Shown: positions 10,162 through 22,085 of the stretch, in pieces
Numbering within the stretch: position 1 is the stretch's first letter
How the letters are laid out: each line of letters begins with the position of its first letter
Origin: Trifolium pratense
Taxonomy: Eukaryota; Streptophyta; Magnoliopsida; Fabales; Fabaceae
Reading direction: 5' to 3'
NCBI RefSeq assembly: GCF_020283565.1
Contig: NC_060064.1
Coordinates: forward strand, 15,272,337-15,336,336
Length of the DNA: 64,000 bases
Notes under the pieces: model-generated
Databases searched by the model: none
What the model was told of the DNA's origin: nothing
What the model saw: only the letters and a program-made list of their open reading frames with translations
Position numbers and translations under genes: made by a program

Positions 10162-10650
10162 TAATTGAAAATTGATGCGGTCACGGTGATAACTTTTTAA
10201 AAATAGAACGTGATTTATTTAAAAATTCGAACAAAAAATAAAAATAACTTTTCGAATTTCATAGAATACACGGTTTTAACATTCGATACTCATAAATGCA
10301 AAAAAAGTAAAGTGACTTGAAATAATTAAATCTATAGCATTAATAAAATTATGGAATATATGAGACATAAAATAAAATAATTCTCCAAAGTAAAGTACCA
10401 AAATGCCAAATATACACAATATTCCTTATTAAAAGAAATGAAATAAAAAAAACATCTCATAATTATCTGCACAATTCCAACTGAAAACTTCCAAATCAGC
10501 AAATGTTCATTCACAAGTTATGTATAACATTGTTATTATATGCATTTGTTCAATCTGCAGACAAGATAAAAAATTAAAATTAGTTACTATTTTTAAGATT
10601 ATTCATGCATGTAGTAAAAACTAAAAACCTATATAGGAGAACCATAATAA
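10146..10650. repeat. Left part of the segmental duplication, copy 2
   Basis: Matches 3362-3547 and 3960-4290: TATCATGATAATTGAAAATT, AAATAGAACGTGATTTATTT, AAAAAAAGTAAAGTGAC, AATTATCTGCA.AATTCCAACTG and GCATTTGTTCAA.CTGCAG. The last block is a probable 3'-UTR splice acceptor of the PF09713 gene (minus-strand CTGCAG/ATTGAAC), suggesting a 3'-UTR intron in both copies. Confidence 0.6.
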
Positions 10651-10774
10651 CAATGCATATAATTTACCATATGTCCTTAATCATAAACAAATATTCTCTT
10701 TTCAGATTTATTGAATAACCAATATATCTGATCTTTAATATAGACTAGATAGTTTATTACCTTGTTTCTTCTAT

Positions 10775-13700
10775 TTAGGGAAAGCTACCAATATCAAAAT
10801 CATCAATGGTACAATCTAGGAAGGGTTGTGCCTCAGGATAGTTGTCTTGTACATCTGTCAAACAAAGAGATTAACTATTAGTACTAATGATTAATCCAAA
10901 CTAAGCTTTGATATTTAAGGATATAGTATTTGAGTGAGAACATACCAAACAGATAATCAAGATCAGAAATATTTGGAAGGCTAAAGTTTCTTGGAAATGA
11001 TCCATTAGAAGTGTTTGGAAGATCAAGAGCTGCTTCATTTGCCAAATGTGAGTTAGATTCTAAATTTGTGCCGGTGATTGGCGTAGCAGAAGCAACGCAG
11101 AAATTTGGGACAGCCTCGTTGATGTTTTCGTTAGCCGCGAACATGTGAAATTCACTAGAGGTAGGTAGTGATGAAGCAACATGATATTGAAATCCATTAG
11201 AGGTAGGTAGTGATGCAACTTTAGTTTGTTGTTCTAAGTCCATTAATTGCTTTTGTTTTTCCAGCAATTTGTTGAATTCTTCTATTTGCTGCTTCAATGC
11301 CAATCTTGTATAATAAGCTTTGAAGAACTCGGGATTTTGTTCTTCAAGCCTTTGCAAAACTGAAAAGATGGGAGGGGGATAAGAAAGTTAGTAAATGTAG
11401 TAACTCAGGTTCATATAGACCAGATACATCGATCATTCAATGAATCTGAAAAATAGACTTTTGTTTATAATTAATGCATGAAGTAGTAACATAATAATCA
11501 TGAAGTAAATATAGGGTCAACCATCATGGAATCAACCATGTAAAAGACAATAATGGGAATGTGAGATTAAATAAACAAGAATTGAAAATTAATTAAAACA
11601 TGTAACAATTATGGAATCTGGACTCTAAAGGTGTCTATTTAATCCATGAATGTATTTTTTTAGCCATTGAATGAAGTCACTAAATAAATAAAGCAATGAA
11701 GCTAGTTTCATTAATCTGTCATTGTTGGCATTAAAAAATGCTTCAGATTCTTTAATTTGAAGTTTTAATGAAATTTCATGAATCTATGCTTTATTCAGAA
11801 CAAAATGTAAAGAATCAAATCAAATGAATAATGTAGCATAATACAATAAAAGTCTAAGGAAAAATCTTGATTACCTGATTTGGTGAATTCAGGTTCTATA
11901 TTTGCTTGATTTTGTAGTGTGGTCACTACTTCTTTTGGGGTCATATACAGTTGTATGCATCGTTCTACGAGATTCTGCACCTGTAATGAGCCAAAAAAGT
12001 TATTGTTAACAATCTCTCATAGATGTAACTGAACAGAATATGGAGTACTAAAGAGATTTAGAAGAGGGGAAGGAGCGGAAAGCAAATGTAGTCAATTGCG
12101 GGTCGCGGAAAATAACAGTTTGTTCAAATTCCGCTACATGACATTATTTTGTACATAAAAGCCTATCACGCTGTTAGATCATACGTAGTTAGTCTATTTG
12201 TGTTTTACTATATTCTTAGAGTAACATTTGCAATCTTAACTTTTGTATATTGGAACTCTAGCTGCCTTTATCTTTCTCTATGACTTTCTATTTTATGACG
12301 CAGAATAATAGCGGTTTGTGCAAATTCTGCTATATTATAGTACTATAACACGGCTATTTAACAACATTGATCAAAGGACATAGCAATTAGTTGGCAACTT
12401 AACAAGCAATGTCTTTGCAAGTAAAATTGGGAAGTGGAAGTAAAATTTTAAATCGTGGAATCATAACATTAATCACAAGAATATACGAAATTCATAAAAA
12501 ACACAGGCTTATATGTGAAAATATATAGTCCCCGCAGACATGAAGAGATAGTCCTTGTATAAATATTTTTTATTTTATTTTATTTTAGTCCTTGCAAATA
12601 TATAAAGTTTTGCTTTTGGTCATTGATGCTTTGTTTTAGTCCTTGCAAAATATGTTCATATTAAAATTAGTCCTTGCAATATTTACTTTAGTGATCCTTT
12701 TTTTTTCTTCTTCTAGTAGCATAATGGTTAAGGCAAATAGTCGAGTGTCCGGAGTTCGAACTCCGACTCTGCATAATATATGTGATGTCCCTACCAACTG
12801 AGTTAAGCTTACGGGGACACTTTACTTTAGTCCTTATTTTTTTTTTAAACAACTTTAGTCCTTATTTTAAAAGACTAAAACCAAATATTTTATATATTAC
12901 AAGGACCAATTTCAATAGGAATCAATTTTGTAAGGACTAAAACAAAACAAGGACCAAAATCAAAATGTTATATATTTATAAGGACTGAAATATTAAAAAA
13001 GAAATAAAAAAATGGAAATTACAAAGACTAGAATCAAAATGTTCTATATTTACATGGATCATTTTCATATTGAAGCCAAAATATTATATTAACATTTAAA
13101 AAAAAAATTTTTTTTTTTAAAAGTTAGGATCTAATGACACCACGTGTTAGTCAAAAGACTTATTTATGCCAAATCTCAATCACTAAAATTTATAGATGTG
13201 GTTCAAAATAAGGGTTTGGTTATCGAGGATTCCATTTTTTAAAAGTTTGTTACATGAGAGAGAATTAGGGGTTTATTTTTAAAAACAAGGTAGCAAAAAA
13301 TAAAAGTTTGTTACATGAGAGAGAATTAGGGAATTATTTTTCTTAACTACAATTTACAGCGGATCACACGACATCGCAGTTTTTTTTATTTCTTTCAAAA
13401 ATAAAAATTTGTTACATTGTGAAGCTCCTATAAAACCTAACAATTAATTTATTTTTTATTTTATATGGGCTCCACAATGTAACAAATTTTTATTCCACAA
13501 ATATACCTATTTTATTTTTTTTAGAGAATACCGTAATTGAATTTCGACAAAAAAAATTATTCCAGGGCTTAATCAAATCTAAGTTGGAGGTTTTTATCAG
13601 TTAGAAGCACTCAATCCTATAACTGAAATAGGATTGAACATATCTCAAATGACAATTGAAATTTAGAAAAGCAAAAATTAAGTACTCATGTCTCTCTCTT

Positions 13701-13962
13701 CTATTTTTAAGTTTAATAGATTGAGCGAAACATTGTGAGCTACTAGAATAATTAAATTTAGGGGATATCTTATCATGTATTCTTAGGATATAGCAGATGT
13801 TAACATGAACCCTAGATTTAATGGTTGGTGTAACCCTAGTGTCAACAAATTTTGATTCATCTTCAAAATCCTTAAATCATTAAAGCAAGATTATAAAAAA
13901 AATTAAAAACGTACCCACTCAACATCTTGATAAGAAACTTGTCTCACGGATTTCCTTGCCAT
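10775..13962 (-). CDS. PF09713/TIGR01589 plant-specific protein, copy B (4 coding exons)
   Basis: Minus-strand exons 13962-13915, 11980-11875, 11359-10946, 10854-10775, all GT-AG, 215 aa. The first two exons match copy A in length (48 and 106 bp) and phase. The domain (residues about 15-77) contains VERCIQLYMTPKEVVTTLQ and LEEQNPEFFKAYYTRLALKQ. The conserved Trp of VWQRLEE in copy A is Leu here (SVLQRLEE). The Gln/Glu/Lys-rich coiled coil is retained. Exon 3 continues directly into SLPTSNGFQYHVASS and the tail ASATPITGTNLES, without the repeat-rich segment and intron seen in copy A. The C-terminus DVQDNYPEAQPFLDC...IDDFDIG ends at TAA 10775-10777. Function is not established for this protein. 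A donor soon after the stop (near 10762) points to a 3'-UTR intron. Confidence 0.83.
12530..13080. mobile_element. Foldback repeat with nested SINE in intron 1 of gene B
   Basis: The left part has several TAGTCCTTGCAA / TTTTAGTCCTT blocks and the right part their complements (AAGGACTAAAA, AAGGACCAAAATCAAAATGTT), so the two sides pair into a long imperfect hairpin. The plant repeat class with these ends is common near genes. A SINE (12712-12830) interrupts the middle. Borders are approximate. Confidence 0.55.
12712..12830 (-). mobile_element. tRNA-derived SINE, best-preserved copy in the window
   Basis: On the minus strand it starts GTGTCCCCGTAAGCTTAACT, with A-box TTAACTCAGTTGG and B-box GGAGTTCGAACTCC separated by about 50 bp with a TATTATGCAG motif, then ends near CTAG. 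The B box is close to the pol III consensus (GGTTCGANTCC). No cloverleaf forms, so it is a SINE and not a tRNA gene. Confidence 0.6.
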
Positions 13963-14268
13963 ATTGCAATTCTAAAGATTGAGCTGACCACTAACTGAAC
14001 ACATAAATAAAACAGAAGACAAGTTAAAATATTGCAAAGCTTGAAATCATTGCAAAATAGAGAATAAAATATAAATTAATTTGAAGATTTAATCAAAATA
14101 AAAGAAAATACGACGATAAAAAAATCCAGATAAGAATACTACTACTGAAAATTGGAGGGGAAAGTGGGTATACGTACCAAATTTGAATGAAATGTGATGA
14201 GAGTGGACTCTCAATGGCTAATATATATAGGTCAATAAGACGGACCCAACATATTATAGGCTTAAGGT
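13963..14268 (-). promoter_or_regulatory. 5' flank of PF09713 gene B
   Basis: Contains the leader and upstream sequence homologous to 7689-7983 of copy A. A TATATATAGG motif at about 14222-14231 (palindromic) lies ~260 bp upstream of the ATG and is a candidate core promoter. No regulator sites are assignable. Confidence 0.35.
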
Positions 14269-14754
14269 GAAATTAATGATAAAACTTTTTTTTTGGTCAA
14301 GGATAAAACTTTTTTTTAAAGTGTTATTTTTTTTGGTAAGTGTTAGTAAATTAATATTTTTTTAATTGATTGCATTTAATTTTATTTATTTATATATTAA
14401 TATAGTATTTTTTTTGACAGAAATAAATTAAAATAGGAGCATTTAATTTTTATACCATTTAACTTTTTTAAAGTCGTAAAACTATTTTTTCTCATTTGAC
14501 AATTTTTTATCCGTACAATTAATGTTACATATCTAATGTTTATTTTAGCTTATTAATATAGGTTTCTTTTTTTTTTTTACTAAATATTAAATATATACCT
14601 ATATATAAAGAGGATATAATAGTTTTGATGTCGACTTTTCATAATACAACAATATTCTTATTTTTTTAGTAGCAACAAAAATCTTTTATTAACAAACTCA
14701 TCATAATACAAGACACATCTTTTTTGTTTTTAGCAGCAAAAATCTTTTATTAAC

Positions 14755-14940
14755 AAACTCACCAAAACATAAGGGGAATGGATCCTCTGCAGTGTAAATT
14801 GTCTGCAGTGGAATCTCAGCCATTGATGTTTTAATATTATAATAGGTCCCACAGAATTGGATGAATGTGATTAAGACTGGACACTCTCCGGTGAAAAACA
14901 CACTGGAGGGGATCTTTTCCCATAACATAAGACCTGTTTT
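14755..14940. mobile_element. MITE-like piece, unit 1 of the tandem repeat
   Basis: AT-flanked block with inverted ends ACATAAGGGGAATGGATCCTC and the complementary TTTTCCCATAACATAAGA side (GGAGGGGATCTTTTCCCATAA). The interior contains GGTCCCACAGAATTGGATGA. A second copy is at 15955-16142. The style resembles the element at 29138-29309, which also pairs GGATTCTCTCCC with GGGAGAGGATCC. Confidence 0.5.
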
Positions 14941-15252
14941 TTTTTACATAAGTTAGACACAGGCAGGCGCGGAACCCACCTGTCTGGCCCACTAGTTAAT
15001 ATAATTTTAAAAGTCATAGAAATTTTTTATTAAAATAATATATAATTTTTTAAAATTTTATTATTAAAAAATTTATTTAAAATCATAAAATTATTTTTAG
15101 TTTATTAATATAGCTTTATTTTTTTGACTATATATTAATATAGTTTTTATCGTCATCAAAATATTTTAGTAAAATAATATATAATTTTTTTTAATGTTTA
15201 TTACTTTTAATTGATTACATTTAAAGTAATAATGTAAATAAAATACCACCTC

Positions 15253-15396
15253 TAGTCCTAAATATAAGAGAAAATCTACTTTTTAGATTTATTGAGAATC
15301 AAATGTATCTGGTCTATATTATAATTTAAATACATTAGATTCTCAATGAATCTAAAAAATAGTTTTTCTCTTATATTTAGGACCGGATGAAGTAGT
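15253..15396. mobile_element. Stowaway-like MITE, unit 1
   Basis: About 140 bp hairpin with ends GTCCTAAATATAAGAGAAAA and its complement TTTTTCTCTTATATTTAGGAC. The inner arms pair AGATTTATTGAGAATC with GATTCTCAATGAATCT. The second copy at 16390-16536 was duplicated along with the 1170-bp unit. Confidence 0.7.
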
Positions 15397-15954
15397 TATT
15401 TTAATTAATTGCATTAATATTTAATATTTGTTATTCTCGAAATTAATGATAAAACTTATTTTTTTGTCAAGGATAAAACTTTTTTTTTTTTAAAGTGTTA
15501 GTTTTTTTGGTAAGTGTTAGTAAATTAATTATTATTTTTTTTGGTAAGTGTTAGTAAATTAATTTTTTTTAATTGATTGCATTTAATTTTATTTATTTAT
15601 ATATTAATATAGTATTTTTTTGACAGAAATAAATTAAAATAGGAGTATTTAATTTTTATACCATTTAACTTTTTTAAAGTCGTAAAACTATTTTTTCTCA
15701 TTTGACAATTTTTTATCCGTACAATTAATATTGTTACATCTAATGTTTATTTTATCTTATTAATATAGTTTTATTTTTTTTTACTAAATATTATATATAT
15801 ACCTATATATAAAGAGGATATAAAAGTTTTGGTGTCGACTTTTCATAATATAACAATACTCTTATTTTTTTAGTAGCAACAAAAATCTTTTATTAACAAA
15901 CTCATCATAATACAAGACACATCTTTTTGTTTTTAGCAGCAAAATTTTTTTATT

Positions 15955-16142
15955 AACAAACTCACCATAACATAAGGAGAATGGATCCTCTGCAGTGTAA
16001 ATTGTCTGCAGTGGAATCTCAGCCATTGATGTTTTACTATTATAATAGGTCCCACAGAATTGGATGAATTAATGTGATTAAGATTAGACACTCTCCGGTG
16101 AAAAACACACTGGAGAGGATCCTTTCCCATAACATAAGACAT
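15955..16142. mobile_element. MITE-like piece, unit 2 of the tandem repeat
   Basis: Copy of the 14755-14940 element within the second unit. It has the same GGATCCTCTGCAGTGTAAAT left side and GGATCCTTTCCCATAACATAA right side, with a 4-bp insertion in the centre (GATGAATTAATGTG). Confidence 0.5.
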
Positions 16143-16389
16143 GTTTTTTTTGGACATAAGTTAGACACAGGCAGCTGCGGAACGCGCCTGTCTGGTCCAC
16201 TAGTTAATATAATTTTAAAAGTCATAGAAATTTTTTATTAAAATAATATATAATTTATTAAAATTTTATTATTAAAAAATGTTTATTTAAAATCATAAAA
16301 TTATTTTTAGTAAAATAATATATAATTTTTTTTAATGTTTATTACTTTTAATTGATTACATTTAAAGTAATAATGTAAATAAAATATCC

Positions 16390-16536
16390 CCTTTAGTCCT
16401 AAATATAAGAGAAAATCTACTTTTTAGATTCATTGAGAATCGAATGTATCTGGTCTATATTATAAGGTAAATACATTAGATTCTCAATGAATCTAAAAAG
16501 TAATTTTTCTCTTATATTTAGGACCGAATGAAGTAG
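16390..16536. mobile_element. Stowaway-like MITE, unit 2
   Basis: Second copy of the 15253-15396 hairpin, with TAGTCCTAAATATAAGAGAA on the left and TTTCTCTTATATTTAGGACC on the right. It differs from unit 1 at scattered bases. Confidence 0.7.
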
Positions 16537-16692
16537 TTATTTTAATTGATTGCATTTAATATTTAATATTTGTTATTCTCGAAATCTAAATTTAGTGCTC
16601 GTAAGCTTTTTGGATTAGCCTCTACCTTTTGGGATTGTCTGGTAATTACTGTCTCAAAATTGAAGGTTGAAACTAATATGCTATTTGTTGTT

Positions 16693-18590
16693 CTAAAAAA
16701 TAATGTTTTTGATATTAAACTGACTTGTCATATCTATTCCAATACAAAGGCTCCATAGTTTCACCCACACAAAATAGCATGATACAAGTCTATTATAGAA
16801 GCCACAAATGAATTTACCATGTGAATCTCTAATCAAACCTCCACAAGTAGAAATTCTTGTAGACTTTTTATGAGACTCGTCAATATTAACCTTATAGTGA
16901 TCTTGTGGTGGAGGTTTCCAAGAAACATCAATGTGTCGCGATTGATGAGATTGAGCCTCCTCATTAGAATTGGAAGATGAGATAATGAAATTAACCAGGT
17001 TGGTTACCATTCGAAGAAGTTGATTACCAATCAAAGACTTCCTATTAAACACTACATGCATAACTGTTTCAAGGTAATCACCACATATAGGACAAAGATT
17101 GTCTTTAGTCATACCTCTATGATACCTTGCATCGTTAGTTAGAATTTTATCGTGAGCTATATTCCATAAGAAAGACTTATACCTATTCGGGTCTTGCCAT
17201 GACCAAATATGTTGAAAGATATTTTGGTTTGTTGGAAGCAATGATGTTTGCCATGCATCGTCATCTGTAGTACGGTTCCAACAAGGAAAATCTGATTTCC
17301 CATTAGATGGAGGCTTGACCACTGTAAATTTCTTGAAGGAGAATTTGATTGAGCACTTCCAAATCATGTAAATTTCTCACCAATAGGGACACCATTAGAA
17401 GCAATATTTAGTAAAGGGCCACAATCTCAAATCCAAACATCTTTCTAAAAACGGACATGGTTTTGAATAAACCAAGTTATGTTTCTAGTGGCATCCTCCC
17501 AAACATTAACTATAGCTTTCCAAGTAGAAGTAGAATTGGATCTATTGCTCACCGTAGGAATTATAAGGTTACCACAAGAATATGATAATTTCTCTCTCGA
17601 CCCCCTCATTTCTTTTCTACCTCCTGAATTTCTGTTTTTGTCCTTAGGGATATTGCGGTTTATACGAACCGAAGAAATTTGACATGCTGATAAACTTCGG
17701 TAACCACTTACCGAAATCTGGGACATTTCGGTTCACAGGTACCGAAACAATTATTTCGGTAAATTTCTGCCGAAAATGACCTAATTCCAGCGACCCAATA
17801 AAATTTTCGATAATAACGTACCGAAATCTAGGACATTTCGGTTCGCAGGTACCGAACAAGCTGATGTTCGGTTTCTATGTACCGAAAATGCTAATGTTCG
17901 GTTCGCAGTTATCGAAATGGTCTAATATTTGACTTTGGTGAATATAAACCGAAGTTTTTTAGCAAAATTTTTTCAAACCGTAAGAGACAAAATGAGATTT
18001 TTGGGGGTATAAAAGAAATGTGGGGGGTCGGGAGAGAAATGATCCAAGAATATTTAAGACGCATTACCTTGACCCAAAGTTTATATGGACATTTAATCAA
18101 TTGTCAAAGCCAATTTCATCATATAAGCTGAATTCAACCATTCAAAATTCTTGAAGCCTAATCCCGCCACCCCCCTCCTCCGTAGGGCGACAAATTTGTT
18201 CCTAGGATATTAGATGAGTTTTCCTATGATCAGCTCAGATAGGGATTCTACTTGATTGGATCACACACAGCCAAGAATGTTAGTTAAAGAAGCTCTTTTA
18301 CGAAGCATTGACACACCTAAATAAACTCCGAGATCCTTGGTAATTTGGATGCCCAAATCTTGACTTAGATTACTAGCAAGATCCCCTGATACATTATTTG
18401 AGAAGAAGACTTGAGAATTTTGAAATTCAATTCCTAGCCTTAAGCATCACAAAAGTCTTTCAAAATTGAACAAATCAAAGCAGTTTAGTTAGGTGGAGCC
18501 TCAACAACCAGAATAAGCTCATTATCAATTTTTCCTTATAAATCCCCTCCATCTTTGTTTGCAAGTTGCATGATTCTTTTTACTTCATTG
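16693..18590 (-). pseudogene. LINE remnant (reverse transcriptase end, zf-RVT, RNase H), interrupted
   Basis: Minus-strand frame 17367-16693 (224 aa) reads IWSWQDPNRYKSFLWNIAHD and then CPICGDYLETVMHVVFNRK, the zinc-binding RVT domain, followed by VNIDESHKKSTRISTCGGLI, the RNase H-like domain (YKVNIDG/GGLIRD landmarks). Upstream on the same strand, 18130-18060 reads the AGLGFKNFEWLNSAYMMKLA block of plant LINE reverse transcriptases. The two parts are separated by a 461-bp MITE (17584-18044). Several stops and frameshifts kill it. It is a different copy from those at 2836 and 9421. Confidence 0.78.
17584..18044. mobile_element. 461-bp Mutator-type MITE, 9-bp TSD CAAGAATAT
   Basis: Flanked by the perfect 9-bp repeat CAAGAATAT at 17575-17583 and 18045-18053. 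Its ends are inverted for about 33 bp: GATAATTTCTCTCTCGACCC on the left, and GGGTCGGGAGAGAAATGATC on the right. A 9-bp target duplication with such ends is characteristic of Mutator-like (MULE) elements. The interior has no coding capacity and carries many ACCGAAA/TTTCGGT motifs. It inserted into a LINE that was already resident. Confidence 0.88.
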
Positions 18591-19152
18591 AAAAAGATCA
18601 TCTTCTTCGCGTGTTTTTCCATGAACGACGGTTGGAGTTGGAGAAACCCTAACAGAGCTCATCTTTTACCTTTTCAAAAGTCTGTAATAGACTTTTCCTA
18701 ATCTTTAAAATTTTTCCTAAAATAATTAAAGTCCGTTGAATATGTTGTTTATGTTGTCGGAGTTTGTTTGAAGTCTCACATTTCTTAGGTTCCCGCTATG
18801 TGAAGTGTATAAATATGTGAGGACAACATCACCCTTTGAACTAGTTTTTGGGGTTGAGATCCAAGCATATTTAACGAAGTCCGCTTTCTGTTGAGAATGT
18901 AAGTTTAGCACTAGAATTGAAAAACAACAATGCTATTACACTTTTTTTTTTTTTTTTCATTTTCATATGAAACAAAATTGGAAGGGAATATTTTCAGGAA
19001 ATGTTTACAAGGAACAACTCTACACTACACTCCTATAGAGTCTATATGAACCAACACCAAGTTAATATTTAATTTTTAAAATAAAAAAAAAAAAAGTTAA
19101 ATAAGAATTACATTTTGAAATTCAAGAAAATTATTTGCCAAATAATTTATCA
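18591..19152. other. Intergenic DNA / 3' flank of the response regulator
   Basis: No gene recognised. The minus-strand frame 18726-18911 overlaps a poly-T region and has no domain; it includes TGAAGTGTATAAATATGTGAGGAC-like legume TRIM-style sequence (near 18800). The 19070-19152 part is presumably the 3' UTR of the gene at 19153-21091. Confidence 0.4.
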
Positions 19153-21091
<1,939 letters not shown>

Positions 21092-21450
21092 TTTTCCAAA
21101 TAAGGATTATAAGAAAGTAAATGGATTTTGAAAATGGAAAAAGGGTGGTGAAATTAATGTTTTTTTGTTCTTGTATTGACCCTTAAGATTGGAAAGAATG
21201 GTTTTTTGTTTTGTGTTTATGGGAGGAAGATGAGATGGGAAGATTAGCTTTGTAGAGAAATAAGACCCACCAAAATCCACATCCCACAAAGCAAGATCCG
21301 ACCAGATTTCATCCCAAATCTTGCAAATTTTCCAAATTGATCTTGAATTACATGGCAAGCAATGCAAAATTATTATAAGATAAAGACTACATATATAATA
21401 TAAGAATGAATAAAATAAAGAAATAAATAAAATCCTAGTGAATATTTTTT
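21092..21450 (-). other. Probable 5' leader of the response regulator
   Basis: On the minus strand this region lies between the TATA box at 21475-21487 and the ATG at 21091. It is pyrimidine-rich near the ATG (CTTTCTTATAATCC, CCATTTTCAAAATCC), typical of a plant leader of about 350 nt. A minus-strand frame over 21107-21367 starting with a short ATG could be an upstream frame, but nothing shows it is translated. Confidence 0.4.
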
Positions 21451-21472
21451 AGGATGTTGAGAGTAGTGAGTG

Positions 21473-21490
21473 ACCTTTATTTATACAATA
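21473..21490 (-). promoter_or_regulatory. TATA box of the response-regulator gene
   Basis: Minus strand reads TTGTATAAATAAAGGTC, a canonical TATAAATA box, with CTCACTACTCTCAACATCC following at the expected start-site distance (about 21450-21455). It is the best core-promoter candidate upstream of the ATG. Type-B ARR sites (GATT cores) occur nearby but are too common in AT-rich DNA to count. Confidence 0.5.
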
Positions 21491-21957
21491 CAATATATGT
21501 ATAATATAAAGTCTAAGGGGAAAAAATGTGAAGGGTGAAATTAGAAAGTTTAGGTGAAAGCAAAAGTGGAAAGGAATGTGATAGAGAGAGAAAGAGAAAG
21601 GGTGTTGAGTGGGACCCAAAAAAATCCTTTCAAGAGATACAGGTGATGTAAGCAATGTGCCTTTTATTTTTATTTTTTTCTTCTTAGGTGTGAAATCATG
21701 TGGAGCTTACCATATCTTAGGCAGGTGGGGAAGAGTGGTGTCAAAGAGAGGCCAATTTCTTTTGATTCCCTTTTGAGATTTGCTTCCCATGCCCATCATG
21801 ATCATAACCCATCTATGTATGTTTCCATGATTCATGCATCTTAACCATCTTTCATGCCATATAAACAACATCCACTTATTCCCACTCACTCACCTTATGG
21901 GGTGATGCTCTTTTATTTCCACTAAGATTCGGTCTACTGAACTGTTTAATTTAGTTC
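21491..21957. other. Upstream region of the response regulator
   Basis: No gene seen. Includes GA-rich GAGAGAGAAAGAGAAAGG (about 21583-21600), a common plant promoter-proximal tract, and AT-rich sequence. No repeat was recognised. Confidence 0.4.
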
Positions 21958-22085
21958 GGAAGTCAGTTCTGACATCAAGTGATTTCAGCTCCTTTTGATC
22001 GCAGTTGCAGAGAATCGAACTGTGATATTCTCTATTAAATTCAGTGTTAATCACCACTAAATCAACTAACGATTGGTTTGGATTA
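21958..22085 (-). mobile_element. tRNA-derived SINE (second family)
   Basis: Read on the minus strand it carries CCAATCGTTAGTTGATTTAG (A-box region TTTAGTGGTGATTAAC), then the B-box-like CAGTTCGATTCTCTGC, and the conserved tail CACTTGATGTCAGAACTGAC. Related copies are at 52335-52440 (minus), 54785-54900 (plus), 55497-55655 (plus), and a tail fragment near 34975-35005. Confidence 0.6.

Larger units (their letters stand above)
14269..16582. repeat. Direct tandem repeat, period 1170 bp, two units
   Basis: Unit 1 begins at GAAATTAATGATAAAACTT (14269) and unit 2 repeats it at 15439. Unit 2 ends at TTGTTATTCTCGAAAT (about 16582), matching the end of unit 1. Both include poly-T tracts, the TTTGACAGAAATAAATTAAA block, a MITE-like piece with CTCTGCAGTGTAAATTG, and a Stowaway-like MITE. 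Unit 2 lacks about 75 bp near 16310 that unit 1 has near 15100-15170. Similarity by eye is high, so the duplication is not old. Confidence 0.85.

Noticed and set aside
12712..12830. Possible tRNA gene (has A- and B-box-like motifs)
   Set aside because: No acceptor or anticodon stem forms and the same sequence recurs elsewhere in the window in decayed form, so it is a SINE.
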